Shown: one piece after another, positions 8,025 through 15,439 of the stretch
How positions within the stretch are numbered: the first letter of the stretch is position 1
Layout: the number at the start of each line of letters is the position of its first letter
DNA from: Sphaerospermopsis kisseleviana NIES-73
GTDB lineage: Bacteria; Cyanobacteriota; Cyanobacteriia; Cyanobacteriales; Nostocaceae
Assembly (NCBI RefSeq): GCF_002368075.1
Contig: NZ_AP018314.1
Coordinates: 760,318 to 820,267 of the forward strand
Direction: 5' to 3'
DNA length: 59,950 bases
Translations under genes and position numbers: made by a program
The notes under the pieces: generated by a model
Seen by the model: only the letters and a program-made list of their open reading frames with translations
What the model was told of the DNA's origin: nothing
The model's database searches: none

Positions 8025-8409
8025 TTAATTGAATGTAATTTACAATCTTTGTTCTTATCATAGATAAGTGTCAACTAGGAAAATGCTTCCATCTGACAAG
8101 ATATTTAAGAAGCTGTGCAGAGTTAAGGGTTTGACGCTCCCCGCCTTAAAGGGAATTGGGAATTGGGAATTGGGAATTGGGAATTGCTAACAGTAAATAA
8201 ATTAGGGTGTACCTCACCTCATGAGACTGGGAAACGCTATATATAGTCATCCGGTTTGATTTCTGAATTTATCTGTGTAGGCAGGCAAGAGGCAATAGTT
8301 CGACTTCGCTCACCAACCAGGCACTCATGCAAAAGGCTACTTAGAACCCCGACTTCTATGATTAATATATCATTAATTGACAATATCAAAAAAAATCGAG
8401 GATCTTAAT
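8025..8409. other. Intergenic region between amidohydrolase and trmFO genes
   Basis: It holds the STRR array at 8151-8185 and fragments of dispersed repeats (GTTCGACTTCGCTCACC at about 8299, ACCCCGACTTCTATGATT at about 8347). It must also carry the amidohydrolase promoter near 8030-8100. No gene was seen. Confidence 0.5.
8151..8185. repeat. Heptameric STRR array (GGGAATT)
   Basis: Five tandem, identical copies of GGGAATT lie in the gap upstream of the M20 amidohydrolase gene. Confidence 0.95.
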
Positions 8410-9729
8410 TTATCCTAAGTTTGCAGTTTTCCAACTTGCTAAATCTGCTAAGGATCTATCTCGATAACGTCCATATTTTTCGGGTTTACTTTTTATTTTC
8501 ACACCCAAATCTGGTACAATACCAAAATTAGGTGGCATGGGTTGAAAATGCTTAGGTGCAGCAGAACTGATAAACTCAAACAAAGACCCCATCATGGTAG
8601 TATTTGGTAATATTAAAGGTTCTTTTCCTAAAGCTATTCTCGCTGCATTTGTTCCCGCTAACCAACCACCAGCAGATGCAGCAGTATAACCTTCTGTTCC
8701 TATTAATTGTCCTGCTGCTAATAAAGTATGACGTGCTTTAAATTGCAAAGTGGGTAACATTAATTGGGGTGCATTTAGAAAAGTGTTGCGGTGCATAACT
8801 CCCAATCTGACAAACTCGGCATTTTCTAAACCGGGAATCATTCTAAAAACTCGTTTTTGTTCACCCCAACGTAAGTTAGTTTGAAAACCCACCATATTCC
8901 ACAGTTGACCGGCTTTATCTTCTTGACGCAACTGCACCACCGCATAGTTACGATCTCCGGTTCTACTATCAGTTAAACCCACTGGTTTAAGGGGACCATA
9001 TCGCATAGTATCTTCCCCTCTTTGTGCCATTTCTTCTATTGGTAAACAAGCTTCAAAAAATTTCGCTGTTTCTCTTTCAAAGTCCTTTAATTCTGTTTGT
9101 TCTGCTTGACGTAGTTCTTCCCAAAATTGTAAATACTGCTCTTTATTCATGGGACAATTAAGATAAGCTGCTTCACCTTTGTCATACCGGGAAGCCATAA
9201 AAGCGATCTCTTTATTAATAGAATCACCTAAAACAATTGGACTTGCAGCATCAAAGAAATTAAGATATTCCATCCCCGTAAAACGCTGTAAATCTGCGGA
9301 TAAATCGGGGCTGGTTAAAGGTCCAGAAGCTAATACTACAATACCTTCAGGGATTTCTTTAACTTCACCTCTGCGGAAATCAATTAAAGGATGATTTGCT
9401 AAAGTTTGGGTTAAGTCTTCCCCAAATACTCCCCTATCAACTGCTAAAGCACCTCCTGCGGGTACTGCGTGTTCATCAGCTTTAGAGATGATAATAGAAC
9501 CGATTTGACGGAGTTCTTCGTGTAATAAACCTGCTGCGCGATCGCTGGCCATTGCACCGAAGGAGTTACTACATACCAACTCAGCTAAATTTTCGGTATG
9601 ATGGGCAGGACTAAAGCGTTTAGGGCGCATTTCATGGAGAATAACAGGAACGCCGGCTTGGGCTATTTGCCATGCTGCTTCTGTTCCTGCAAGTCCGCCG
9701 CCTATTACTTGTATGGGTTGTTGTGTCAT
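8410..9729 (-). CDS. trmFO: Methylenetetrahydrofolate-tRNA-(uracil-54-C5)-methyltransferase, FADH2-dependent
   Basis: This 439-residue flavoenzyme makes ribothymidine at position 54 of tRNA using methylenetetrahydrofolate as carbon source. The FAD-binding [13 protein letters not shown] motif is at 8-20. The conserved H-E-M-R-P and L-V-C-S-N-S-F-G segments carry Cys53, the residue described as catalytic in the family, and a second conserved Cys is at 228 (F-E-A-C-L-P). The C-terminal [12 protein letters not shown] region is also typical. Length and layout match full-length TrmFO. It is transcribed alone; the downstream side is a repeat-bearing gap. Confidence 0.95.
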   Translation of the reverse strand: MTQQPIQVIGGGLAGTEAAWQIAQAGVPVILHEMRPKRFSPAHHTENLAELVCSNSFGAMASDRAAGLLHEELRQIGSIIISKADEHAVPAGGALAVDRGVFGEDLTQTLANHPLIDFRRGEVKEIPEGIVVLASGPLTSPDLSADLQRFTGMEYLNFFDAASPIVLGDSINKEIAFMASRYDKGEAAYLNCPMNKEQYLQFWEELRQAEQTELKDFERETAKFFEACLPIEEMAQRGEDTMRYGPLKPVGLTDSRTGDRNYAVVQLRQEDKAGQLWNMVGFQTNLRWGEQKRVFRMIPGLENAEFVRLGVMHRNTFLNAPQLMLPTLQFKARHTLLAAGQLIGTEGYTAASAGGWLAGTNAARIALGKEPLILPNTTMMGSLFEFISSAAPKHFQPMPPNFGIVPDLGVKIKSKPEKYGRYRDRSLADLASWKTANLG

Positions 9730-9813
9730 AGTTGTTTTTTGTAATTACTTGGTTTAGTTAAATATATTTGAAAATTGTTGAAAACCGGGCTATATGAGCA
9801 TTTTTAGCTTACC

Positions 9814-10164
9814 TCAAAGGGGTAATTTTGCAATCCGATTAAGCCACTCTTCTGCACTGGATACTGCCCAAATTAGCAATAGTTCCTCAATAATGACTTC
9901 AAGCGGTAACTTACGAGAAACAATGATAACGCCTGTACTTTGCTTCTTGGTAATAAACTGTGCAAACTCTGATGGCATTGTTTTACGATCATGGCTGACA
10001 AGGATACGCCCCTGCTGTGCAGCCATTTCCAATACTTCTGAATCTTTTACACCTTCTAAGCCAGCAACAAAGGCAGTTTGAAAATCAATGCTGGGTTCTC
10101 GTCGCAGAACTCCCGTTACAATAGACTGATTTAAATCAGCATCAGCTTGATAGCGAATATTCAC
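9814..10164 (-). CDS. DUF5615 PIN-like toxin
   Basis: This 116-residue protein has the PIN-like DUF5615 fold (Mut7-C type RNase family). Conserved acidic residues occur in Y-Q-A-D-A-D-L-N-Q near residue 8, a central E-V-L-E-M-A, and the I-L-V-S-H-D-R-K-T-M-P segment near 54-64 that carries the second active-site aspartate. It overlaps the upstream DUF433 gene by 4 bp, the standard antitoxin-toxin order. The expected activity is RNA cleavage neutralised by the DUF433 partner, known only by family analogy. The gene looks complete, unlike the copy at 329-385. Confidence 0.8.
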   Translation of the reverse strand: MNIRYQADADLNQSIVTGVLRREPSIDFQTAFVAGLEGVKDSEVLEMAAQQGRILVSHDRKTMPSEFAQFITKKQSTGVIIVSRKLPLEVIIEELLLIWAVSSAEEWLNRIAKLPL

Positions 10165-10490
10165 AATTTCATCTGCTCTCTTGCTGTTTTCGCTGCCTTG
10201 AGTTTGTCATATAAAATAGGATCACTGGTTTGTAATGGTTGAGGCATAGCATCAAAAGCCGCTTCCTCATCTGCCAAGTAAGCATCAATCTCAGCGCGGT
10301 TAGCTAGATAAAACGTGATTCCTCCATAAACCTGTTCTAGCGTTAGCAGAGGAAAAGATTGAACGATAGTTTCAGGTGATAAGCCTTTTCGGAAAGCATA
10401 GACAATCGAATCTAGAGAAATCCGTGTTCCTTCCACCCAATAACCATCGTTCCGATACTCTACGTAAGTTTTAGCTGCTATAACTGACAT
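10161..10490 (-). CDS. DUF433 antitoxin-like protein
   Basis: This 109-residue partner of the DUF5615 gene has the family pattern V-E-G-T-R-I-S-L-D-S-I-V-Y-A-F-R-K-G near residue 19, then E-T-I-V-Q-S-F-P-L-L-T-L-E-Q-V-Y-G-G-I-T-F-Y-L-A-N, and a charged C-terminal tail. The ORF overlaps the start of the truncated HNH gene fragment (10478-10714) by 13 bp. The cassette therefore appears to have been joined directly to the broken defence gene. The antitoxin role is inferred from pairing. Confidence 0.8.
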   Translation of the reverse strand: MSVIAAKTYVEYRNDGYWVEGTRISLDSIVYAFRKGLSPETIVQSFPLLTLEQVYGGITFYLANRAEIDAYLADEEAAFDAMPQPLQTSDPILYDKLKAAKTAREQMKL

Positions 10491-10714
10491 AAATTTACTC
10501 TACGGGGTTTAAAATGTTCAATATGACTAACTTCTACTGTAATACGAACTCCACAGTAGCAACATATATATCCTTGTTCTTTTAATAATTCATTGTGAAC
10601 ATCAGTTTTTTCAGGTTTCTGAAAGTTATTCCAACTAGGTTTCCAATCATCATTTTCTTGAGCTTTCCACTTGGAAAAACTTGATGGTTCTAAATTCTTT
10701 TTAATATATTTCAT
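10478..10714 (-). pseudogene. Truncated HNH endonuclease of the PtuB/TIGR02646 type
   Basis: The 78-codon fragment begins MKYIKKNLEPSSFSKWKAQ and continues to Q-G-Y-I-C-C-Y-C-G-V-R-I-T and S-H-I-E-H-F-K-P-R. These are the N-terminal third of the HNH family found in retron and Septu systems (TIGR02646), including the first Cys pair of the zinc-binding site and the H-I-E-H-F core. After H-F-K-P-R the frame runs into unrelated V-N-L-C-Q-L and stops. Family members are about 200 residues. Its start overlaps the stop of an ATPase fragment (ATGA), as in intact ptuA-ptuB pairs. It is probably non-functional. Confidence 0.7.
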
Positions 10715-10836
10715 CTACCCAAAATCTCTCTTCTTCTAATCAGGACATCTGCACTGGCAAATTCTGGATCATTATATCCAATATCTTGTTCAAGACTTTG
10801 TTTTAATTTGCGAGCTTCAGCAATATTGTCTTTCAA
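10711..10836 (-). pseudogene. C-terminal remnant of the PtuA-type ATPase
   Basis: A 41-codon frame upstream of, and overlapping, the HNH fragment reads L-K-D-N-I-A-E-A-R-K-L-K-Q-S-L-E-Q-D-I-G near the start and ends in D-V-L-I-R-R-R-E-I-L-G-R. This looks like the helical C-terminus of the SMC-like ATPase that precedes TIGR02646 HNH genes. An in-frame stop lies immediately upstream, and no Walker motifs survive between here and the Uma2 gene. Identification rests on position and overlap more than on sequence. Confidence 0.5.
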
Positions 10837-10863
10837 TCTTCAATTTTAAATTTAAGAATTTTT

Positions 10864-11427
10864 CTACTTAAATAAACTACCTACCACACAACTAAAACCA
10901 GGCAATAAAGGCGATATTAAATCATCATTAGCAAACAGAGTTTCTACTAATACTAACATTGCCCTTTCTCTGCGATAAACTTCTATTTGTTGTAATCGCC
11001 AATTCATTATCCAATATTCCTGCACACCTCTAGAAGCATAAAGTTTTAATTTCACTTCTTTATCTCGGCGTTCATTTTCCACACCAGCAGAAAGCACTTC
11101 AATGACTAATTCTGGCGCACCTGTTAAATGTCCATCATCATCTAATAAAGTTGCTAACCTTTCATTACTTGCCCAAACCACATCAGGAATGACATTATCA
11201 GCATCAGTAAAAATAATACCGGGAGCAGTAGCAGCTTCTCCTAAACCGGTTTCTCTAGACCAAAGTGTGAGTTCTGTACAAACATTGTTGCCAGCTTTTT
11301 GATGTTTCCAATGTGGCGATCTTGTCACAAATAATTCTCCATTAATTATCTCATAACGGTTGCCGTTATCTGGCAATAGTTCAAGGTCTGAGCTTGTCCA
11401 GCGTACTCCCTCATATATCTGGGTCAT
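10864..11427 (-). CDS. Uma2 family endonuclease-like protein (DUF820)
   Basis: This 187-residue PD-(D/E)XK-fold protein belongs to the Uma2/DUF820 family, greatly expanded in cyanobacteria. Visible core elements are the N-terminal Y-E-I-I-N-G-E-L, the P-D-V-V-W-A-S segment carrying the active-site Asp, and the E-L-V-I-E-V-L-S-A-G-V-E-N-E-R-R-D-K-E-V-K-L-K-L-Y strand-helix with the E-x-L/K pattern, followed by V-Q-E-Y-W-I-M-N. The length is typical. The family is often called putative restriction endonuclease, but its role is unsettled. It is monocistronic. Confidence 0.85.
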   Translation of the reverse strand: MTQIYEGVRWTSSDLELLPDNGNRYEIINGELFVTRSPHWKHQKAGNNVCTELTLWSRETGLGEAATAPGIIFTDADNVIPDVVWASNERLATLLDDDGHLTGAPELVIEVLSAGVENERRDKEVKLKLYASRGVQEYWIMNWRLQQIEVYRRERAMLVLVETLFANDDLISPLLPGFSCVVGSLFK

Positions 11428-11521
11428 ACGGACTCCTGTGGTGGTGTTTAATAATTATATTATAGACTTGCTGATGAATTTTAGTAAACATAAAGATAAA
11501 GGTGAATATAATTCACTCCTA

Positions 11522-11548
11522 TAAAAACAAAGTCCACCTGCGTGGACT
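11522..11548 (-). terminator. Rho-independent terminator of the alpha/beta hydrolase gene
   Basis: On the minus strand the hairpin AGTCCAC-GCAG-GTGGACT is followed by TTGTTTTTAT. It sits about 48 bp beyond the hydrolase stop and ends the epimerase-hydrolase unit. A TTTA tandem run (about 11560-11582) lies between them. Confidence 0.75.
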
Positions 11549-11595
11549 GAAGAATATATTATTTATTTATTTATTTATTTATTGCTGCATGAATA

Positions 11596-12525
11596 TCAAC
11601 TACTTAATACTTGAATAAATGGCGATATTGCAGCCACAAAATCAACAGTTGATTCATAGGGTAAAACATTTCTCCCCTTAATTTTTATTCCCTTTCCTTG
11701 GGGTAAACAAGAAAGATAACTAGCTAAATTAGCTTCTGCTGTATCTGTTTTCCCTTCTTTACTAATAGCTGATGCTTGCTCTCCAAAAACTACTAATGTC
11801 GGTTTTTGCATAGCTGCAATATCATGACTATAATCCCGTTGCCAAAATCTCGCCAAAAAAGAAAATACAGCATAGCGTCCACCCATATTTTGAGCATCTG
11901 CTATTAAAGTATTTAACCATTCCTCATCAACAGCATCACCTGATGCAAACAATCTTTCTGTGGAAAAAGAAACTAAAAATTTGCGAGTACGTGCATAACG
12001 AAAAAACGCATTACCTATGGGTGAATCAAAAATAGACCACAGCAATTTTTGTCGCCATTGAGGTGCATTTTTGGTAATTATACTCCAAGATGTTGGTCCA
12101 GAAAGTACCAGTCCAGTAATTAAATTAGGTTCTAATTTGACTAATTCAATTGCTACTGGAAATAAAGCACCCTGCACTATTAAAATTACAGGTTTTTGGA
12201 CGATTTTTTGTAAAAAATGCTGTAATTGTTTTGCCCAATCAATTGGTGTATAAGCTTTCCTGGGTGTATCACTTTCACCACATCCCAATAAATCCGGTTG
12301 GTAAATGATATTGCCATGATTTGTATTATACCATTCACAGCAAAAACGCTGCCAAAACTGCCTTGATAATCCTACACCAATAGGATGGATTAATAATAAA
12401 GGCACACCTGAAACTTCAGAATTTATCGGTTGATGTACTTCATAAGCACAACGATAATTTCCCCAATTGTAAAATTGGGTAGGAGATGCGGAGATGGTAG
12501 AGGAATTAGCTAACATTGGCGGCAT
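11596..12525 (-). CDS. Alpha/beta fold hydrolase
   Basis: This 309-residue hydrolase has the fold's N-terminal L-L-L-I-H-P-I-G-V-G-L-S oxyanion region and a nucleophile-elbow position reading V-Q-G-A-L-F-P in place of G-x-S-x-G. The Ser nucleophile is not obvious, so activity is uncertain or the protein is a haloperoxidase-like or inactive member. A conserved P-D-L-L-G-C-G-E-S-D precedes it. The start at 12525 (MPPMLANS) is chosen over a TTG at 12540. It follows the epimerase gene with a short gap (about 20 bp), so the two are probably co-transcribed. Cyanobacterial relatives are annotated simply as alpha/beta hydrolases. Confidence 0.75.
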   Translation of the reverse strand: MPPMLANSSTISASPTQFYNWGNYRCAYEVHQPINSEVSGVPLLLIHPIGVGLSRQFWQRFCCEWYNTNHGNIIYQPDLLGCGESDTPRKAYTPIDWAKQLQHFLQKIVQKPVILIVQGALFPVAIELVKLEPNLITGLVLSGPTSWSIITKNAPQWRQKLLWSIFDSPIGNAFFRYARTRKFLVSFSTERLFASGDAVDEEWLNTLIADAQNMGGRYAVFSFLARFWQRDYSHDIAAMQKPTLVVFGEQASAISKEGKTDTAEANLASYLSCLPQGKGIKIKGRNVLPYESTVDFVAAISPFIQVLSS

Positions 12526-12546
12526 AATTATCAAATTCAATAGTTG

Positions 12547-13371
12547 CTAAAAAATGATGTGGGGATGAATAAATTCGTATCCTGCATCTTTTAGTTTTTG
12601 GTTAGACACCCAGGTATTATATTGGCGGTTACTCTTGTTTGTTGCATCCCAAATCACATTCGGTAAATTATGTTTTGTCAGGACATTATCAATTAATTCT
12701 CGACTGGTGAGATGGCTATCATCGACCAAATTATAAATACCTTGTAAGCGGTGTAGACGAGCAAATTCTATAGCCCTAACAATATCATCTAAATGCACCC
12801 AATTTGTGATTTCTTCACCTTTACCGGGACGAGTTGTACCAGCAACCCTACCAAATATTTTCACCAGTTCTCTACCCTGTCCATAAATTCCCCCTAACCG
12901 CAAAATACAAACCCGCAGACTTTCATTTTCTGCTGATAGTAACACATCTTCAGTTTTGCGGAGAATTTGAGCATTAAAATTAGGGGGTGCTGGTGGTGTT
13001 TCTTCATCTACCCAAACACCATTTCTATCACCATAAATAGAATAACTACTTGTATATATCAAGTGGTGAATATTGGGAGAATGCTTGAGGATAGAAACTA
13101 CAGTTTTTGCAGTTTCCAAATAAGTTTCTTCATAAGTAGTTCCACTTTTTGCGCCTACGCTTAACAAGACGATATCTTGATTTTTTAAGACAGAATTGAG
13201 AGATTCATAGTCATTGCCTTTAGTGACTACTACTTTTTGAGCTACTGTTTGTAGTCCAGGGACTCTTTCAGGACTTGTTGTGGTTGCAGTGATAATAAAA
13301 TTTTTATTTTGCTGCCAATATTGAGCAACTGCACAACCAACATAACCACATCCAATTATTGCTATATTCAT
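12547..13371 (-). CDS. NAD-dependent epimerase/dehydratase family protein (YeeZ-like SDR)
   Basis: This 274-residue atypical extended SDR has a Rossmann motif M-N-I-A-I-I-G-C-G-Y-V-G at the N-terminus (GxGxxG form), an S-S-Y-S-I-Y-G-D segment with the catalytic Tyr near 108, and a substrate region R-L-G-G-I-Y-G-Q-G-R. The group includes E. coli YeeZ, whose substrate is unknown. It is the first gene of a two-gene unit with the alpha/beta hydrolase. Confidence 0.8.
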   Translation of the reverse strand: MNIAIIGCGYVGCAVAQYWQQNKNFIITATTTSPERVPGLQTVAQKVVVTKGNDYESLNSVLKNQDIVLLSVGAKSGTTYEETYLETAKTVVSILKHSPNIHHLIYTSSYSIYGDRNGVWVDEETPPAPPNFNAQILRKTEDVLLSAENESLRVCILRLGGIYGQGRELVKIFGRVAGTTRPGKGEEITNWVHLDDIVRAIEFARLHRLQGIYNLVDDSHLTSRELIDNVLTKHNLPNVIWDATNKSNRQYNTWVSNQKLKDAGYEFIHPHIIF

Positions 13372-13685
13372 GACTATCTAAATACGAAAAATTAAATTAC
13401 TTGTCCAATTCAATTTGCCAAAATCGCTAATTACAAGAGTTTCTAAGTAATAACTGTCGCTAATTTTTCATTAACTTTTTCCTGAAAATTTAAACAGCAA
13501 AACCTAAATACCTTTTGAGACAAAATATCAACCCCCTCAAGTAGCTTCAATCAGAACATTTGAAAATTTCTGTAACGTAAGATACTCTTTTTCATAAATT
13601 CATGGGATCAGGAATATTACTAAGTTTCCCATATTGCAGGAAGGTTAACTTAGTTCTTCATCTTTTGTCATTAACGCAGGGTATT
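13372..13685. other. Intergenic region upstream of the epimerase gene
   Basis: This 314-bp AT-rich gap lies between two minus-strand genes. It must carry the epimerase promoter and the end of the DnaJ-pentapeptide transcript. I see no convincing hairpin terminator, repeat or gene in it. Confidence 0.4.
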
Positions 13686-14357
13686 TCAGCGATGAATTGC
13701 GCCATCAGGCATAATAGCCCCAGTTAAGTTAGCACCGATTAATTTCACCAGCAAGCGATCGCCTGAACGAATCCTTGCACCTGTCAAGTCAGCACCCCGC
13801 AAGTCAGCACCACTTAGATCCGCACCAATCAAATTAGCCGAGCGTAAATTTGCTTCTCTCAAATCTGCTAACAACAAGTTAGCTCTAAATAAATTGGCTT
13901 CCGACAAATCCGCACCTCTAAGATTAACTTTGTGCATAAAAGTATCACTGAGATTAGAACCGCTTAAATTAGCATAACTCAAATTTCTGCCAGATAAGTC
14001 TTTATTACTCAAATTAGCGCGACTAAAATCTTTGCCGCTCAAGTCAGGATTTTGATTTGGTGGTTGGTAATTTGTTTGTGTGGGTTGATAATAACTCGAA
14101 GATGGTTTTTTCGGTTGAGTAGGTCTAGAATAATTTGCAGTTTGAGGTTGATCTTTTAGGGAACGTAATTTTTCACGAGCCTCATTCAAGGCTTTAATCT
14201 TGTCTTGGGCTTTTTGCTGTAAGCGGTGGTTATCTTTAGGTAAGCGATCAGGATGCCAAACAAACACTAAATCTTTGTAAGCCTGGTTAATCTCTTCTAG
14301 TGTTGCTCCAGGCTCTAAATCTAATACTCTATAATACCGCTCCAGTTCGCTCATCAT
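13686..14357 (-). CDS. DnaJ domain protein with pentapeptide repeats
   Basis: This 223-residue two-domain protein has an N-terminal J-domain (about 6-65) with the H-P-D motif (F-V-W-H-P-D-R-L-P) that stimulates DnaK ATPase. A Gln/Pro-rich linker (about 75-105) follows, then a right-handed beta-helix of pentapeptide repeats (about 108-215, A-[DN]-L-[SR]-x pattern: F-S-R-A-N-L-S-N-K-D-L-S). J-domain/pentapeptide fusions are common in cyanobacteria. The beta-helix probably recruits a partner for the chaperone, but the partner is unknown. It is monocistronic, with an STRR array just upstream. Confidence 0.85.
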   Translation of the reverse strand: MMSELERYYRVLDLEPGATLEEINQAYKDLVFVWHPDRLPKDNHRLQQKAQDKIKALNEAREKLRSLKDQPQTANYSRPTQPKKPSSSYYQPTQTNYQPPNQNPDLSGKDFSRANLSNKDLSGRNLSYANLSGSNLSDTFMHKVNLRGADLSEANLFRANLLLADLREANLRSANLIGADLSGADLRGADLTGARIRSGDRLLVKLIGANLTGAIMPDGAIHR

Positions 14358-14426
14358 GATGTACAGGTGAAAACCTAAATAATAATTACATTAATTATGC
14401 GTGATGTCGTTGTCTTAGGTACAGGT

Positions 14427-14499
14427 GATTGGGGACTGGGGACTGGGGACTGGGGAATGGGGACTGGGGACTGGGGACTGGGGAATGGGGAATGGGGAC
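14427..14499. repeat. Heptameric STRR array (GGGGACT/GGGGAAT)
   Basis: About ten tandem 7-bp units occur in two variants in the gap between the DnaJ and zinc-ribbon genes. The array is followed by a dispersed fragment TTCGACAAGCTCAGTGCATC at 14502-14521. Overlapping frames here are spurious. Confidence 0.95.
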
Positions 14500-14548
14500 A
14501 CTTCGACAAGCTCAGTGCATCGCTGGGGACTGGGAAGAGTTATTCTTA

Positions 14549-14609
14549 ATTACGAATTACGAATTACGAATTACGAATTACGAATTACGAATTACGAATT
14601 ACGAATTAT
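14549..14609. repeat. Heptameric STRR array (ATTACGA)
   Basis: Eight or more tandem copies of ATTACGA run into the 3' end of the zinc-ribbon gene on the minus strand and provide its last codons and stop. Confidence 0.95.
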
Positions 14610-15089
14610 GCCATTTGTCCACTGAGTGATCCCACGCCAATATGCCCTAATGGGAATTTGATAAACTTCAATAAAAATCCAAACTATAATTGCTGAATGT
14701 GACAAAAATGTGAGTAATGTCCAAACATAAGGTATCCAAGAAAGAGGAACATCTGGTTTTGGTGGTAAATAATAAGCGCCAATGCCAATTAAAGTAGTCG
14801 GGAAAATCACAAAAGCAATTGCAGCTAACACATAACCCCATGCTAATTCCACACCTTCTAACTGGGCTTGATTCCACTTAAAACCATTCCACTGCCACAC
14901 CAGGGGCGGTTGTCTAGAAGGCATCTTGATTTGCTGTGATTCTAAATTGACAGTAAAAATTTCGTGACAAAAGTCACAAGACATAGTTTCCATTAACGGC
15001 ATAGCAGAGATTTTACCGATCCGACAAACAGGACAGGGGTATTCTTCCTGAAAATTTAAAGAGGTAGAAAAAATTTGGGAATTGGTCAT
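14592..15089 (-). CDS. Zinc-ribbon membrane protein of unknown function
   Basis: This 165-residue protein has an N-terminal zinc ribbon, C-P-V-C-R-I-G near residue 13 and C-D-F-C-H-E about 20 residues later. A short soluble segment with W-Q-W-N-G-F-K-W-N follows, then two hydrophobic helices (about 82-105 and 115-140). The start at 15089 (MTNSQIF) is preferred over 15110. The final residues I-R-N-S and the stop are encoded by the ATTACGA repeat array, so the natural C-terminus may have been altered. No function can be named. Confidence 0.65.
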   Translation of the reverse strand: MTNSQIFSTSLNFQEEYPCPVCRIGKISAMPLMETMSCDFCHEIFTVNLESQQIKMPSRQPPLVWQWNGFKWNQAQLEGVELAWGYVLAAIAFVIFPTTLIGIGAYYLPPKPDVPLSWIPYVWTLLTFLSHSAIIVWIFIEVYQIPIRAYWRGITQWTNGIIRNS

Positions 15090-15110
15090 AATCAAACTGG
15101 TACTTCTCAA

Positions 15111-15433
15111 AAAATTAATATTATTCCAGTAGTTCTGTGCAAGCTCAATGACAATTAATATTAATAATAAATCAACTCAAAACCATTAATTGTCATATTT
15201 TTCACCATTCATACTGATACAGCGTTCAGAACTTCAAATTGGATTATTAGTAAATAATTATCATGATATGCTGTTGAGATGTTTTTGGCTCAGGACTAGA
15301 TATAGTGGAGCATAGCGCAAATAACTATCCAGTGAAAAAAGTAGAAAAAGTTAATAAAGCTTACTTTCTTACCTCGTACTGAGTTAAACTGACAAACAAG
15401 TTAATACAAAAAATTAATCGGCTGATCCTGGGC
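15111..15433. promoter_or_regulatory. Divergent intergenic region with a 12-bp inverted repeat
   Basis: A perfect inverted repeat, ATGACAATTAAT (15148-15159) and ATTAATTGTCAT (15185-15196), separated by 25 bp, lies between the divergent zinc-ribbon gene and the 834-codon gene. It could be a regulator-binding site or a hairpin. No other feature was seen in this 323-bp gap. Confidence 0.4.
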
Positions 15434-15439
15434 TTGGGC

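Noticed and set aside
9794-10081. Plus-strand ORF of 95 residues
   Set aside because: It is antisense to the well-supported DUF5615 toxin gene.
14425-14629. Plus-strand open frames encoding repeated Gly-Asp-Trp and Asn-Tyr-Glu-Leu
   Set aside because: They are translations of heptameric STRR arrays, not genes.
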